A stretch of 14,280 bases of DNA from Acidobacteriota bacterium. GTDB taxonomy: Bacteria; Acidobacteriota; UBA6911; RPQK01; DATIPO01. Shown here in pieces: positions 6,466 to 13,823 of this stretch. The stretch is taken from assembly GCA_028277865.1 (NCBI GenBank), contig JANQFM010000632.1, forward strand, positions 1 to 14,280, read 5' to 3'. Position 1 is the first letter of the stretch. Each line of letters opens with the position of its first letter. The translations under genes and the position numbers were made by a program. The notes beneath the pieces are model-generated. The model made no database searches, was not told the origin of the DNA, and saw only the letters and a program-made list of their open reading frames with translations.

Positions 6466-7446
6466 GTGTCCGGACGGCTTCAGCTTCGTATCGATCCCTG
6501 GCCAGCCGAGTACGACGCGCCGCTGCAATTTGAGAAAGCGGCAGAATCATCTTCGATGCGGTTGGAGGTGAGCGTGGAAACGCCTGATTGGCGAGCCTTG
6601 CCCGGCCCAATCGCTTCAGGGAGCAAAAACCTCCTCTTTGTGGACGGGTCCAGGCGAGTCGAGGCCCGTATTCTGGCCGACCATGAGGGCCGAATCGTTC
6701 ACGGGATCTTCGGCTCGTTGGCGGTGGGGGCGGTACGCACCGGGAATCCCAAGGCCAGCTTTGAAGAGATTCGGGTGCAGCGCTGTCTGATGTTGGGCAA
6801 CGGACTGGCCCAGTCGCAGACGATCCGAATCGGGGAGCAGTTGGTGGACTTTGAGGAACATCCGGTCAGCGAAAACTCGCCATTGGATGTCTTGGCGGCC
6901 CTGCAAAACCGCATGCGCGAGGCGGAAGCCCATCTGGCCGAAAGCTTGGCCCAGCGTGCCGACTGCATCTTCCTGGATGGTCCCCTGACATACTTTTCAG
7001 CCATCCGGCAAGCCGCTGTGGGTGTCGTCAAGACCCTGCATCAGCCCTATCTGGAAGCCAGCCATTTCGCACTTGTCCCTCAGCTTCAAAGAGGCTTCAG
7101 GACGCCTCTTTTCGCCATCCTGGACGGCAAGGCCGACCGCTACTGCTGGTTTTTGCGCGTGGCCCGCCCGCGTCCGCTGCATCATCCGCTTGCCGGGGTG
7201 CTGCGTCTGGAAGCGCGCCAGGGATTGGGGCTGGAGGCGGCTCAACGCCTGGCCGATCTCTCGGCGTCCTTGCTGCCCCGATTCGCATCCACCTCGATCC
7301 GCGATCCAAGGGCACCCCAAAACCTGCTGCCCATCGGCGCACTGGAAGACGAACTGCGCCGACGGTTGGGAGATCCGCTCTGCCTGCGCCGGGCGATCGA
7401 ACGGCAGCTTTTTCGTGCGGCGGGACTGCATCGGGACGCAGCCTGA
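6466..7446 (+). CDS. nurA: NurA-domain DNA nuclease
   Basis: A 326-residue protein read from GTG 6466. It matches the bacterial NurA family: LLFVDGSRRVEAR (56-68) with the first metal-binding aspartate (Asp60), IFLDGPL (168-174) with a second (Asp171), VGVVKTLHQPYL (185-196), an aromatic RYCWFLRVARP segment (225-235), and the C-terminal DPRAPQNLLPIGALEDELRR block (280-299), which is typical of bacterial NurA proteins. In archaea and in Deinococcus NurA is a metal-dependent 5'-3' exo-/endonuclease that works with the HerA hexameric ATPase in resecting double-strand breaks; no HerA gene is visible in this window. There is no Shine-Dalgarno before the GTG; a TAATAT at 6454-6459 could be a -10 box giving a leaderless or nearly leaderless message. 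A downstream ATG at residue 31 is an alternative start but would cut into the conserved region only slightly. The family call is confident; the cellular role is inference. Confidence 0.82.
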   Translation: MSGRLQLRIDPWPAEYDAPLQFEKAAESSSMRLEVSVETPDWRALPGPIASGSKNLLFVDGSRRVEARILADHEGRIVHGIFGSLAVGAVRTGNPKASFEEIRVQRCLMLGNGLAQSQTIRIGEQLVDFEEHPVSENSPLDVLAALQNRMREAEAHLAESLAQRADCIFLDGPLTYFSAIRQAAVGVVKTLHQPYLEASHFALVPQLQRGFRTPLFAILDGKADRYCWFLRVARPRPLHHPLAGVLRLEARQGLGLEAAQRLADLSASLLPRFASTSIRDPRAPQNLLPIGALEDELRRRLGDPLCLRRAIERQLFRAAGLHRDAA

Positions 7447-7510
7447 CTGTGGGGGTGGGGCCGTGTCTTTCTGCTGAAAACCCCTGTTCCGGGCTTGACG
7501 TCGTCGCTTT

Positions 7511-7527
7511 TTGCGCCAAAGGCGCAA
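7511..7527. other. Perfect hairpin between convergent genes
   Basis: TTGCGCC-aaa-GGCGCAA forms a 7-base perfect stem with a 3-base loop, between the ends of the nurA-like gene (+) and the small zinc-binding gene (-). No run of T follows the stem on either strand, so it is at best a weak or factor-assisted bidirectional terminator. Confidence 0.4.
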
Positions 7528-7594
7528 GCGGACAGAGAGGGAAAGGGAGCTGGCACCAGAATCAAAGCTCCCAGACACGGCTCGGGATTGCAGA

Positions 7595-7780
7595 TCAGCC
7601 GTGGATGCGGGCTCGGAAATCGCCGCTTTCGCAAACCCAGTACATTCCGCCTTTGTGGCCTGCCACACCCAGGACTTTGGTGGCGGTCAGCTCTTTGCCG
7701 CATTCCGGGCAAAGCGGAGCGCTCCCCTTGGCCCCCTTGAGGCCCAGGCTGGCACGGGCCGTCTTACTCAGCTTGGACAT
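7595..7780 (-). CDS. Small conserved-looking putative zinc-binding protein (CxxC-H-C)
   Basis: A 61-residue basic protein that I do not recognise as a named family. The start ATG 7778-7780 is certain: GGAGGTGA, a near-perfect Shine-Dalgarno (plus-strand 7785-7792), precedes it by four bases, and a strong sigma-70-like promoter lies just upstream. Residues 1-20 are basic (MSKLSKTARASLGLKGAKG). Residues 24-27 are CPEC, followed by GHKGGMYWVCESGDF with His42 and Cys50. Cys24, Cys27, His42 and Cys50 could ligate one zinc in a ribbon- or knuckle-like fold; the usual second CxxC pair of a zinc ribbon is missing. Its size and basic N-terminus would suit an RNA-, ribosome- or polymerase-associated protein, but this is inference. 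It is divergent from the FG-GAP gene and convergent with the nurA-like gene. Confidence 0.82.
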   Translation of the reverse strand: MSKLSKTARASLGLKGAKGSAPLCPECGKELTATKVLGVAGHKGGMYWVCESGDFRARIHG

Positions 7781-7805
7781 GATTTCACCTCCGCAAAAGG
7801 GGGAA

Positions 7806-7835
7806 ATTATGCCGATCCGAGGTGCGAAGTGTCAA
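7806..7835 (-). promoter_or_regulatory. Strong sigma-70-like promoter of the 61-residue protein
   Basis: On the minus strand a perfect TTGACA (-35, plus-strand 7830-7835) is followed after 18 bases by CATAAT (-10, 7806-7811; five of six). Transcription should begin near 7799, leaving a leader of about 20 bases that contains the GGAGGTGA Shine-Dalgarno. This is the best combined promoter and ribosome binding site in the window. Confidence 0.7.
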
Positions 7836-7921
7836 CCATGGGCGAGATTTCCCGCCAAGCCGCATTGAGCGCAAAGCGTGCGAATCATGACATCCGAAGG
7901 GTGGATGGTATGTTGTAGAGA

Positions 7922-9565
7922 ATGAGTGGGCGCTTTATTCTCTACAGCTTTGCAATCCTGTTTCTCCTCACCGGCACGGCTTGGGCCCAGGTCCGTTTCG
8001 AGGATGTCACCCGCTCCGCCGGAATCGACTGGACGCACCGCAATGGCGCAACCGAGGAGAAGTACCTGATCGAAACCATGGGAGGCGGCGGCGCTTTCTT
8101 GGACTTTGACGGGGATGGTTGGCTGGACATCTTTTTGGTCGACAGCGGCTCCCATGAGCGCTCGAAGGACAGCCGGCCGGGACGCAATGCCCTTTACCGC
8201 AACAATCGGGACGGAACCTTCGCCGATGTGACCGACCAGGCCGGGCTGAGGGGAGGCTTTTACGGCAACGGGGCGGCGGTAGCAGACTTCGACAACGACG
8301 GCCGTCCGGACCTTTACGTGACCGGATGGGATCAGGGGCGGCTTTATCGAAACCGGGACGGGAAGTCCTTTCAAGACGTGACCCGCACGGCGGGAGTAGC
8401 AGCTTCCGGCTGGTCGACCAGCGCGGCCTTTTTTGACCTGGAAAACGACGGCGACCTGGACCTTTTCGTGTGCCGCTACCTGGACTGGGATTTTGACAAA
8501 GACACTTACTGCGGCCAACGAAAAGAGGGCTACCGCTCCTATTGCCACCCTTCCAAGTTCAAGCCCGTCGCCAGCCTGCTCTACCGCAACGACGGCAACG
8601 GATCCTTTACCGATGTGAGCGCCCAAGCCGGGGTTGCACTGCCCGGCAAGGCTCTGGGAGTGGTGGCAGGCGACTTGGATGGCGATGGCTTGGCCGACCT
8701 GCATGTGGCCAATGACGCCGAAGCAAACTTCCTCTTCCGCAATGAGGGGGGCGGCACATTCAGCGAGCGGGCACTGGAGTCCGAGGTGGCCTACGGAATG
8801 GCTGTCAAGCCGGAATCGGGGATGGGGACTGACCTGGGGGACTTCGACGGCGATGGCCGGCTGGACCTGATCGTCACCAACATCGACTACGAAATGAACA
8901 ACCTGTACGCCAACCGGGACGACTCCTTTTTTACCGACGTCACCCTGTCCCAGGGCAACGGGCGCAGCGGACTGCTCTACAGCGGCTTCGGGGTGCGCTT
9001 CCTGGATTACGACAACGACGGCGACCTCGACCTGGCCATCGCCAACGGGCATCCTTTGGACAACATCCACCTCTATCGTGACAGGGTCACTTCGGACGAA
9101 CCTGCCCAACTGCTGGAAAACCGCAACGGCCGCTATGTGGAGGCCGGCTCAAAGGCCGGTGAGTTCTGGCAAAAGCGCCAGCATGGCCGCGGGTTGGCGA
9201 CGGGCGATTACGACAACGACGGCGACATCGACCTGCTCTTCATCAACAACGGAAGCCCTCCCGTTCTGTTGCGTAACCAGGGAGGCAACCGCAATCCCTG
9301 GTGGGGCGTTCAACTGGAGGGCCGCAGCAGCAACCGCGACGGTGTCGGCGCAACCGTGACTGTCAGCACCGACCGCCGCCGAATCGTCCGCCAGCGCACC
9401 GGAGGCGGCAGCTACCAGTCCTCCCACGACCCGCGCCTGCACTTCGGCCTGCTGCCGGATGAGAAGATCCAAAGAGTCGAAATCCGCTGGCCCAGCGGCG
9501 TCCGGCAGACACTGAAAACTCCTCAACTGCTTCGCTACCAGAAGATCCGGGAGCCGGAGGCGTAA
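7922..9565 (+). CDS. Secreted FG-GAP/VCBS repeat protein with ASPIC/UnbV C-terminal domain (CRTAC1-like)
   Basis: A 547-residue protein with a signal peptide (hydrophobic 5-20, cleavage after WA-Q near residue 22). It then opens with the typical FEDVTRSAGIDW (26-37). Seven calcium-binding DxDxDG-type loops mark the blades of an FG-GAP beta-propeller: Asp61-Asp69 (DFDGDGWLD), 122-130, 172-180, 251-259, 307-315, 362-370 and 429-437. Cysteines 184, 197 and 208 lie in the CRYLDWD...YCGQ...YCHP segment, which is conserved in this family and may be disulfide-linked. Residues 465-540 are the ASPIC/UnbV domain (NRDGVGATVTV, GGGSYQSSHDPRLHFGL, IRWPSGV). The family is abundant in Acidobacteria and Planctomycetes; the function is unknown, probably adhesion or binding at the cell surface. 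There is no clear Shine-Dalgarno; GTAGAG precedes the ATG. It appears monocistronic. Confidence 0.9.
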   Translation: MSGRFILYSFAILFLLTGTAWAQVRFEDVTRSAGIDWTHRNGATEEKYLIETMGGGGAFLDFDGDGWLDIFLVDSGSHERSKDSRPGRNALYRNNRDGTFADVTDQAGLRGGFYGNGAAVADFDNDGRPDLYVTGWDQGRLYRNRDGKSFQDVTRTAGVAASGWSTSAAFFDLENDGDLDLFVCRYLDWDFDKDTYCGQRKEGYRSYCHPSKFKPVASLLYRNDGNGSFTDVSAQAGVALPGKALGVVAGDLDGDGLADLHVANDAEANFLFRNEGGGTFSERALESEVAYGMAVKPESGMGTDLGDFDGDGRLDLIVTNIDYEMNNLYANRDDSFFTDVTLSQGNGRSGLLYSGFGVRFLDYDNDGDLDLAIANGHPLDNIHLYRDRVTSDEPAQLLENRNGRYVEAGSKAGEFWQKRQHGRGLATGDYDNDGDIDLLFINNGSPPVLLRNQGGNRNPWWGVQLEGRSSNRDGVGATVTVSTDRRRIVRQRTGGGSYQSSHDPRLHFGLLPDEKIQRVEIRWPSGVRQTLKTPQLLRYQKIREPEA

Positions 9566-9569
9566 AAGC

Positions 9570-9597
9570 AGTTGTCAGTTGTCAGTTGTCAGTTGTC
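9570..9597 (+). repeat. Heptanucleotide tandem repeat, four copies of AGTTGTC
   Basis: Four exact head-to-tail copies of AGTTGTC begin five bases after the stop of the FG-GAP gene. It is short, intergenic and 7-periodic, like the array at 13824-13926 near the right end, although the unit sequence differs. The heptad design resembles the short tandemly repeated repetitive sequences known from filamentous cyanobacteria. Confidence 0.9.
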
Positions 9598-9651
9598 TGT
9601 CGAAGAATATCGTCCAAATTCCAAAGGACCGCTTCTCATACCCTCTTGAGT

Positions 9652-9693
9652 CTTTGCGCCTCTGCGTGACCAAGGTCTCTCTGTGCCTTTGTG
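9652..9693 (-). repeat. Low-complexity TTTGCG/CTGCG intergenic repeat
   Basis: The stretch contains TCTTTGCGCCTCTGCGTGAC and then a degenerate second copy (TCTCTGTGCCTTTGTGTCAC). Related degenerate sequences lie at 296-330 and 2783-2817. They look like scattered members of a dispersed repeat type found beyond gene ends. It sits between the convergent FG-GAP and ABC-ATPase genes. Confidence 0.5.
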
Positions 9694-11412
9694 TCACCGA
9701 ATCTTCAGGGTCCGCATGCGGTTGATGGCGGCGGCGATTTCGAAGCGGCGGGGGCGGGCCAGGTTGCCGACCTTGAAGGACTTGAGGGCATCCAAGCCTT
9801 GTCTGTCCAACACTTCTTCCAACTCCTGGATGCCTTCCTGCAGGGTCATCCCTGATGAGGCGCAGCGGCGGGCGAAGTAGTGGATGGCTTCGCCGAGGGC
9901 GTTGGTTTGGGAGGAATCGACCAACTGATCGAGTGCGGACAGGTCAATGGAGGTTCGCCCGAAGAGGATCTGGTGCAGCCCCTTGGCGTTGATCTTCACT
10001 TCGCGGCGCCCGCGCGAAGCGTCGAATGAGGCGGGCCGGGGAGTCCGGCTGGACAGCTGGCCGAATTCGCGTCCGCCTTCCGGGCGACGCTGGGAGGGGA
10101 ACTCCGCCAAAACTTGACCGACCTGCTGAACCACATCCTGGGGACGGTACTCGTGCATGGCCACCACTTGGTCAGCCACATCGAAGTAGTCTCCGCTGCC
10201 GCCCATCACCAGGATGGTGGAGACTCCGTGCTGGCGGTATAGGGCCGACACCTTGTCTATGAATGGGGTGATGGGCTCTTGGGACTTTCCGATCAGCCGC
10301 TGCATGCGGGCGTCGCGGATCATGAAGTTGGTGGCCGATGTGTCCTCATCGATGAGCAGCAGCCGGCAGCCTGCTTCCAGCGATTCCATGATGTTGGCGG
10401 CCTGAGAGGTGGAGCCCGATGCGTTTTCGGTCGAAAACGAGCGCGTGTTCTTGCCGTAGGGCAGGTTGTTGATAAAGGGGGAAATGTCTACCGCGGCTAC
10501 CGAACGTCCGTCCTCGGCGCGGATCTTGACCGCTGAATCGATGCTGACCGCCCATTCCCGCCCATCTCCTGGGATGTGGTTGTAGACTCCTCGCTCCAAG
10601 GCGCGCAGCAGGGTCGACTTGCCGTGAAAGCCCCCGCCCACGATCAAGGTGACTCCCGGCGGGATGCCCATTCCATGGATCGGACCCGCGTTGGGGCGCT
10701 GCAGTTCCACCTGCAGCGATGGCGGCGACTGAAAGGGGACGGCCACCTGGCCCTTTGCAGCCAGCAACGGCCGGTCGTCCACGCCGCTGCGGCGGGGCAG
10801 CATCGAGCGGTTGCCGATGAAAGCCACCAGGTTGAGTTCCTGCAACTGCTCGCGCAGGGACTGCTGGTCTTCCACCGTCCGCACGTGGCCTCGCAAGCGG
10901 GAGTCATCGCCGGGGCGGTAGATCAAGGCGTCCAGCACCAGCCGTGGCAGCTCTTCGAAGAGGACGATTTCGGCTTGTCGGGCCAGCACGCGCCGTCCTG
11001 CGGCGGGCAGCCCCACCGTGATGCGGGCTTCGACCTCATCGGGAAGGATGAGCAAGCTGGTCCGCTCCAGCACTTCCTGCCCCGGACGGTCGATCTGTAC
11101 CTCGCCGCTTCGCCCGCTCCCCCGCTTTCCCCGCACGTGACGGCGGATGGCTGCTTCGACCTGCCTGGTCAGGTGATCGGCCAGTGCAATTCGGCGGATC
11201 CGGTTGGAGGACAGGCCGTCCGGGAACCCCGCCCTTCGCCTGTCAATGCTCAGACGGAAACGGGAAGGCACTGCAAACGGGTCTCCCTGAACATGATCGA
11301 TATTGAGCCGGAAGTCTCCGAAGTCGTATGCGCCCAGGATATCGCGGTAGGCCTTGTAGCCGCCTGAGTCAATGCGACGCAGAATGGATCGCAGCTGCTC
11401 CTGAGGTTGCAT
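9694..11412 (-). CDS. Stand-alone ABC-class P-loop ATPase (PF09818 type)
   Basis: A 572-residue soluble protein, the usual length of the 'predicted ATPase of the ABC class' family. It opens with RSILRRIDSGGYKAYRDILGAY (8-29), a family hallmark. Residues 245-275 contain the Walker A loop GGFHGKST (260-267, Lys265). ASGSTSQAANIMES (331-344) stands in for the ABC signature, and LLLIDEDTSATNFMIRD (351-367) is Walker B, with Asp355 and Glu356. HGVSTILVMGGSGDYFDVAD (395-414) follows and would carry the D-/H-loop functions. A C-terminal helical region (475-570) ends the protein. There are no membrane segments and no partner permease. The only characterised relative that I know is trypanosome MRB1590, an RNA-editing accessory ATPase, so nucleic-acid binding is plausible but unproven here. 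The gene is monocistronic and has no clear Shine-Dalgarno before ATG 11412. Confidence 0.87.
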   Translation of the reverse strand: MQPQEQLRSILRRIDSGGYKAYRDILGAYDFGDFRLNIDHVQGDPFAVPSRFRLSIDRRRAGFPDGLSSNRIRRIALADHLTRQVEAAIRRHVRGKRGSGRSGEVQIDRPGQEVLERTSLLILPDEVEARITVGLPAAGRRVLARQAEIVLFEELPRLVLDALIYRPGDDSRLRGHVRTVEDQQSLREQLQELNLVAFIGNRSMLPRRSGVDDRPLLAAKGQVAVPFQSPPSLQVELQRPNAGPIHGMGIPPGVTLIVGGGFHGKSTLLRALERGVYNHIPGDGREWAVSIDSAVKIRAEDGRSVAAVDISPFINNLPYGKNTRSFSTENASGSTSQAANIMESLEAGCRLLLIDEDTSATNFMIRDARMQRLIGKSQEPITPFIDKVSALYRQHGVSTILVMGGSGDYFDVADQVVAMHEYRPQDVVQQVGQVLAEFPSQRRPEGGREFGQLSSRTPRPASFDASRGRREVKINAKGLHQILFGRTSIDLSALDQLVDSSQTNALGEAIHYFARRCASSGMTLQEGIQELEEVLDRQGLDALKSFKVGNLARPRRFEIAAAINRMRTLKIR

Positions 11413-11701
11413 GGTCAGCGCCGTAGCCTAGCACAGGTCAGCTAGGTTGCCTCATCAAGTCACTGAAGACCGTGCAACTCGCTTCATCGGTTAACCCGGG
11501 GGAGGAATCGAATCGAGCAGCTTCTCTGGGCCGCCGCCGGGCTTGCCCCGGCGGAGCCCACGACTGGGAAGCTAGAATCAGTGGAGCCAAAGCTTTGTTC
11601 GCAAGCTCACAAAGCCGCTTCGCTCGAAGGCGTGATACTCCCGGATCCTCTCGGAATGTGCCGGCTGAAAACAATTGGGCGGTTGGTGCATCTCATAATG
11701 C
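11413..11701. other. Divergent intergenic region with hairpins
   Basis: I see no credible coding frame in these 289 bases. Near the ATPase start is a 6-8-6 inverted repeat, CCTAGC...GCTAGG (11427-11446), which could be an operator or part of its promoter. At 11534-11554 is a perfect GC-rich 8-base stem with loop CTTGC, extended by GGGC/GCCC pairing outside a small bulge. CATAAT at 11694-11699 resembles a -10 box but is too close to ATG 11702 to serve that start. Confidence 0.45.
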
Positions 11702-12283
11702 ATGCTACGAAGAACCCACATCACCGCCGTCGTCCTTCTGCTGCCGGTCATTCTTGCAGCGCCCGCTCAAGATCCGGATCCCAAAGCCGAGAAGGTCGCC
11801 GATATCTTCCACCAGTTGCAAGTGGCGGACGAAACCGGTGAGGGGAAGGGCCGGAGGTACGAAATCAGCCAAGACGAATTGAACGCCTACCTGGCCGCCA
11901 TGATCCGACAAAAACCTCAGCAGGGAGTGGAAGGCATTGAACTGGAACTGCAGCAGGAAGGCCTGCGCTCCCGGATCAAGGTCAACCTGGACGAGATCCC
12001 CCTGGAAAACGGCGCCGCCAGCGGACTGTTCCGCATCCTGCTGAGCGGGCGCAAGACCCTTCACGTCGATGGCACCCTGAAAGGCAGCAACGGCACGGGA
12101 TCTTTTCAAGTGCGGGAAGTCTGGCTGGGCTCAATCCCCCTGCCTTCATCGCTGGCCAACTCACTGCTCAAGTCGATGGGCGAAAAGCAAGACCCGCCCT
12201 TCGACCCCACCGAATCCTTCCAGCTTGCCTACGGTATCCAAAGCCTTGAGATCCTGCCAGGCAAAGCCGTACTGACGAATTGA
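11702..12283 (+). CDS. Secreted protein of unknown function
   Basis: A 193-residue protein that I cannot assign. It has an N-terminal signal peptide (MLRR, hydrophobic 7-20, then AAPAQD, likely cut near residue 22). The mature part begins helical and contains ISQDELNAYLAAMI (55-68), a motif of a lipid- or membrane-proximal type of secreted protein often seen in Acidobacteria. It continues in alternating beta strands (78-98, 110-125, 133-145), a LPSSLANSLLKSM helix (147-159) and the closing strand YGIQSLEILPGKAVL (177-191). The overall pattern (helix, antiparallel sheet, amphipathic helix) is reminiscent of DUF2993/TULIP-like lipid-binding proteins, but this is a weak inference. The AraC-family gene starts 23 bases after its stop, so the two are probably co-transcribed. 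The Shine-Dalgarno is not recognisable. Confidence 0.7.
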   Translation: MLRRTHITAVVLLLPVILAAPAQDPDPKAEKVADIFHQLQVADETGEGKGRRYEISQDELNAYLAAMIRQKPQQGVEGIELELQQEGLRSRIKVNLDEIPLENGAASGLFRILLSGRKTLHVDGTLKGSNGTGSFQVREVWLGSIPLPSSLANSLLKSMGEKQDPPFDPTESFQLAYGIQSLEILPGKAVLTN

Positions 12284-12306
12284 GGCGGTCGCGATATCCT
12301 TTCAAC

Positions 12307-13110
12307 ATGCAGTCCCGAGAGTTCATTCCTTGCCGGCAGCTCAGGCCTTACGTTCGATTGTTCTGGACGATGGAGCTCGACGCGCCGGCCGCCTTCGGCT
12401 CTCCCGAGAGGATCACTCCCGACGGCCTGATGGAATTGGTCTTCCACTACAGGGCTCCGATGGCCTGCCGTTACGACGGCGAGGAATTCGCGCCGCAGCC
12501 CCGCAGCGTCGCGGTCTCGCAGACCCAACGCTTTCTGGAGATCCGGCCGGAGGGGAACAGCGGACTGGTCTCCGTCCGGTTCCATCCCTGGGGCGCCTAT
12601 CATTTTTTCCGTCCCCCGGTCTGTGAATTTGCCGATCGGCAGACGCCCTCCGAAGCATTGTGGGGCCGGGAAGCGATCGAGTTAGAGGAGCGGTTGGCCT
12701 TGGCTTCCGGAGGGCGGGAGCGGATCGCCATTCTGGAGCGGTTTCTTCTGGCTCAACTGCGGCGTCATCACAAGAAGGATGTCGAACCCCTCGTCCGGGC
12801 CGTCTGGAAACGCAAGGGTCATGTCGCGGTTCAGCGGCTTTGCCGCGAACTTGGCATCGGCGAACGGTCGCTTCAGAGGACGTTCGCCGACGCCTTGGGG
12901 ACGACGCCCAAGCGGTTCGCCAGGCTCTGCCGATTCCTTCATGCCTGCAGCCTGCTGAGCAACGGGCACGACCGCGGCCTGGCCGATATCGGCTTGGCCT
13001 GCGGGTACTATGACCAATCCCACTTTATCGCCGAGTTCAAGGCGTTTTCCGGCATGACTCCCCGCCAGTTTCTCAAAGCGTCCAACCTGTCTTATCTGGA
13101 GATCGATTGA
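12307..13110 (+). CDS. AraC-family transcriptional regulator
   Basis: A 267-residue protein from ATG 12307; the frame also contains TTG 12280, which would overlap the upstream stop, but the homology begins with REFIPCRQLRPYVRLFWTME as expected for proteins with a DUF6597-type N-terminal sensor domain (residues 4-110, with ITPDGLMELVFHY at 36-48 and VSVRFHPWGAYHFF at 88-101). The C-terminal AraC DNA-binding domain occupies about 165-257: the first helix-turn-helix is VAVQRLCRELGIGERSLQRTF (173-193), the second LADIGLACGYYDQSHFIAEFKAFSGMTPRQF (225-255), which carries the family signature. The ligand is unknown. It may control its own operon or the secreted protein gene 84 bases downstream; neither is shown by the sequence. 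Confidence 0.88.
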   Translation: MQSREFIPCRQLRPYVRLFWTMELDAPAAFGSPERITPDGLMELVFHYRAPMACRYDGEEFAPQPRSVAVSQTQRFLEIRPEGNSGLVSVRFHPWGAYHFFRPPVCEFADRQTPSEALWGREAIELEERLALASGGRERIAILERFLLAQLRRHHKKDVEPLVRAVWKRKGHVAVQRLCRELGIGERSLQRTFADALGTTPKRFARLCRFLHACSLLSNGHDRGLADIGLACGYYDQSHFIAEFKAFSGMTPRQFLKASNLSYLEID

Positions 13111-13194
13111 CGGATTTTTCCTATTTGTTTCCAGATCGGCTCCCTATGGTAGGAAGAACTGCAATCTGCTGATGATGAGAAAAGGAGAATAGCC

Positions 13195-13791
13195 ATGTTG
13201 AAAATGCGATGGATGCAATCGGAATTCAAACTGCTGGCGGCGATGCTGGCCTTTTTCGCCTGCAGCTTTCCCGCCCGGGCCCAACAAGGCGCACCCCCGA
13301 GCGAAGCCAAGCAGGCGGTGGACCCCTGGGCGCCCGTGAAGCTTCTGGCCGGCAGCTGGGAGGGTGCTATCGACGGCAAGCTGGGCCGGGGCAAAGGTGT
13401 GCGGCGCTATGAATTCATCCTCAACGGACGCTATTTGCTGAGCCGTCACATTTCGGTTCGCCTGCCCCAGGAGAAGAGCCCCCAGGGCGACCAGCACGAG
13501 GAGCTGGGGGTTTTTAGCTTCGACAGCCAACGAAAGATGCTGGTCTACCGGGAATTCATGAACGAAGGCGTGGTGGTGCGATCCCCCTGCAAGGTCGAAG
13601 GCATGCAGGTCGTTTGCACTTCCGAAGCCGTTGAAAGCGGAAGCGGCATCCGAGCCCGCCTGACCCTGCAGATCCAGGACCGTTATCGGTTTACCGAAAA
13701 ATACGAGATCGCCTGGCCGGGCCAGGAGGAGCTTGAGCTTTACTTCACAAACCACTGGACCCGTGCGCCGTTGCCGAAGGACTGGGACTGA
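13195..13791 (+). CDS. Secreted small beta-rich protein (DUF1579/lipocalin-like)
   Basis: A 198-residue protein with a good Shine-Dalgarno (AGGAGA at 13183-13188, six bases before ATG 13195). The signal peptide is hydrophobic at 12-24 and ends ARA before Gln30. The mature part starts with a proline-rich stretch and then VKLLAGSWEGAIDGKL (48-63), the 'LxGxWxG' opening of lipocalin- or nitrobindin-like beta barrels. Alternating strands follow: YEFILNGRYLLSRHISV (72-88), ELGVFSFDSQRKMLVYREFM (103-122) and YRFTEKYEIAW (164-174). Cys132 and Cys141 could form a disulfide, in keeping with export. Similar acidobacterial proteins are annotated as DUF1579 or heme-binding beta-barrel; no heme-ligand residue can be assigned. 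A small GC-rich stem-loop (13797-13811) follows its stop. Confidence 0.78.
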   Translation: MLKMRWMQSEFKLLAAMLAFFACSFPARAQQGAPPSEAKQAVDPWAPVKLLAGSWEGAIDGKLGRGKGVRRYEFILNGRYLLSRHISVRLPQEKSPQGDQHEELGVFSFDSQRKMLVYREFMNEGVVVRSPCKVEGMQVVCTSEAVESGSGIRARLTLQIQDRYRFTEKYEIAWPGQEELELYFTNHWTRAPLPKDWD

Positions 13792-13796
13792 GCTGC

Positions 13797-13811
13797 GGCG
13801 GAAAGTCCGCC
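13797..13811 (+). other. Hairpin directly after the secreted beta-protein gene
   Basis: GGCGGA-aag-TCCGCC is a perfect 6-base stem with a 3-base loop, five bases after the stop. The outer bases GCT/AGC (13792-13794 and 13812-13814) can extend it past a two-base bulge. It lacks a T-tract, so terminator function is only possible. Confidence 0.4.
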
Positions 13812-13823
13812 AGCCCCAGAAAA

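Noticed and set aside
6200..6610. N-terminal extension of the propeller protein up to 6610
   Set aside because: The extension is arginine-rich without homology, would bury the signal peptide internally, and overlaps the start of the nurA-like gene.
7832..9109. 425-residue minus-strand open frame
   Set aside because: It lies antisense to the FG-GAP gene, whose calcium-loop repeats and signal peptide are clear; the valine/glycine-rich antisense translation is an artefact of GC-rich codon bias.
11573..11578. TAGAAT considered as a -10 box for the gene at 11702
   Set aside because: No -35-like sequence lies 16-18 bases upstream, and it is 124 bases from the start codon.
11472..11882. Plus-strand open frame of 136 residues overlapping the start of the secreted unknown protein
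   Set aside because: No motif or ribosome binding site, arginine-rich composition, and it conflicts with the signal-peptide frame at 11702.
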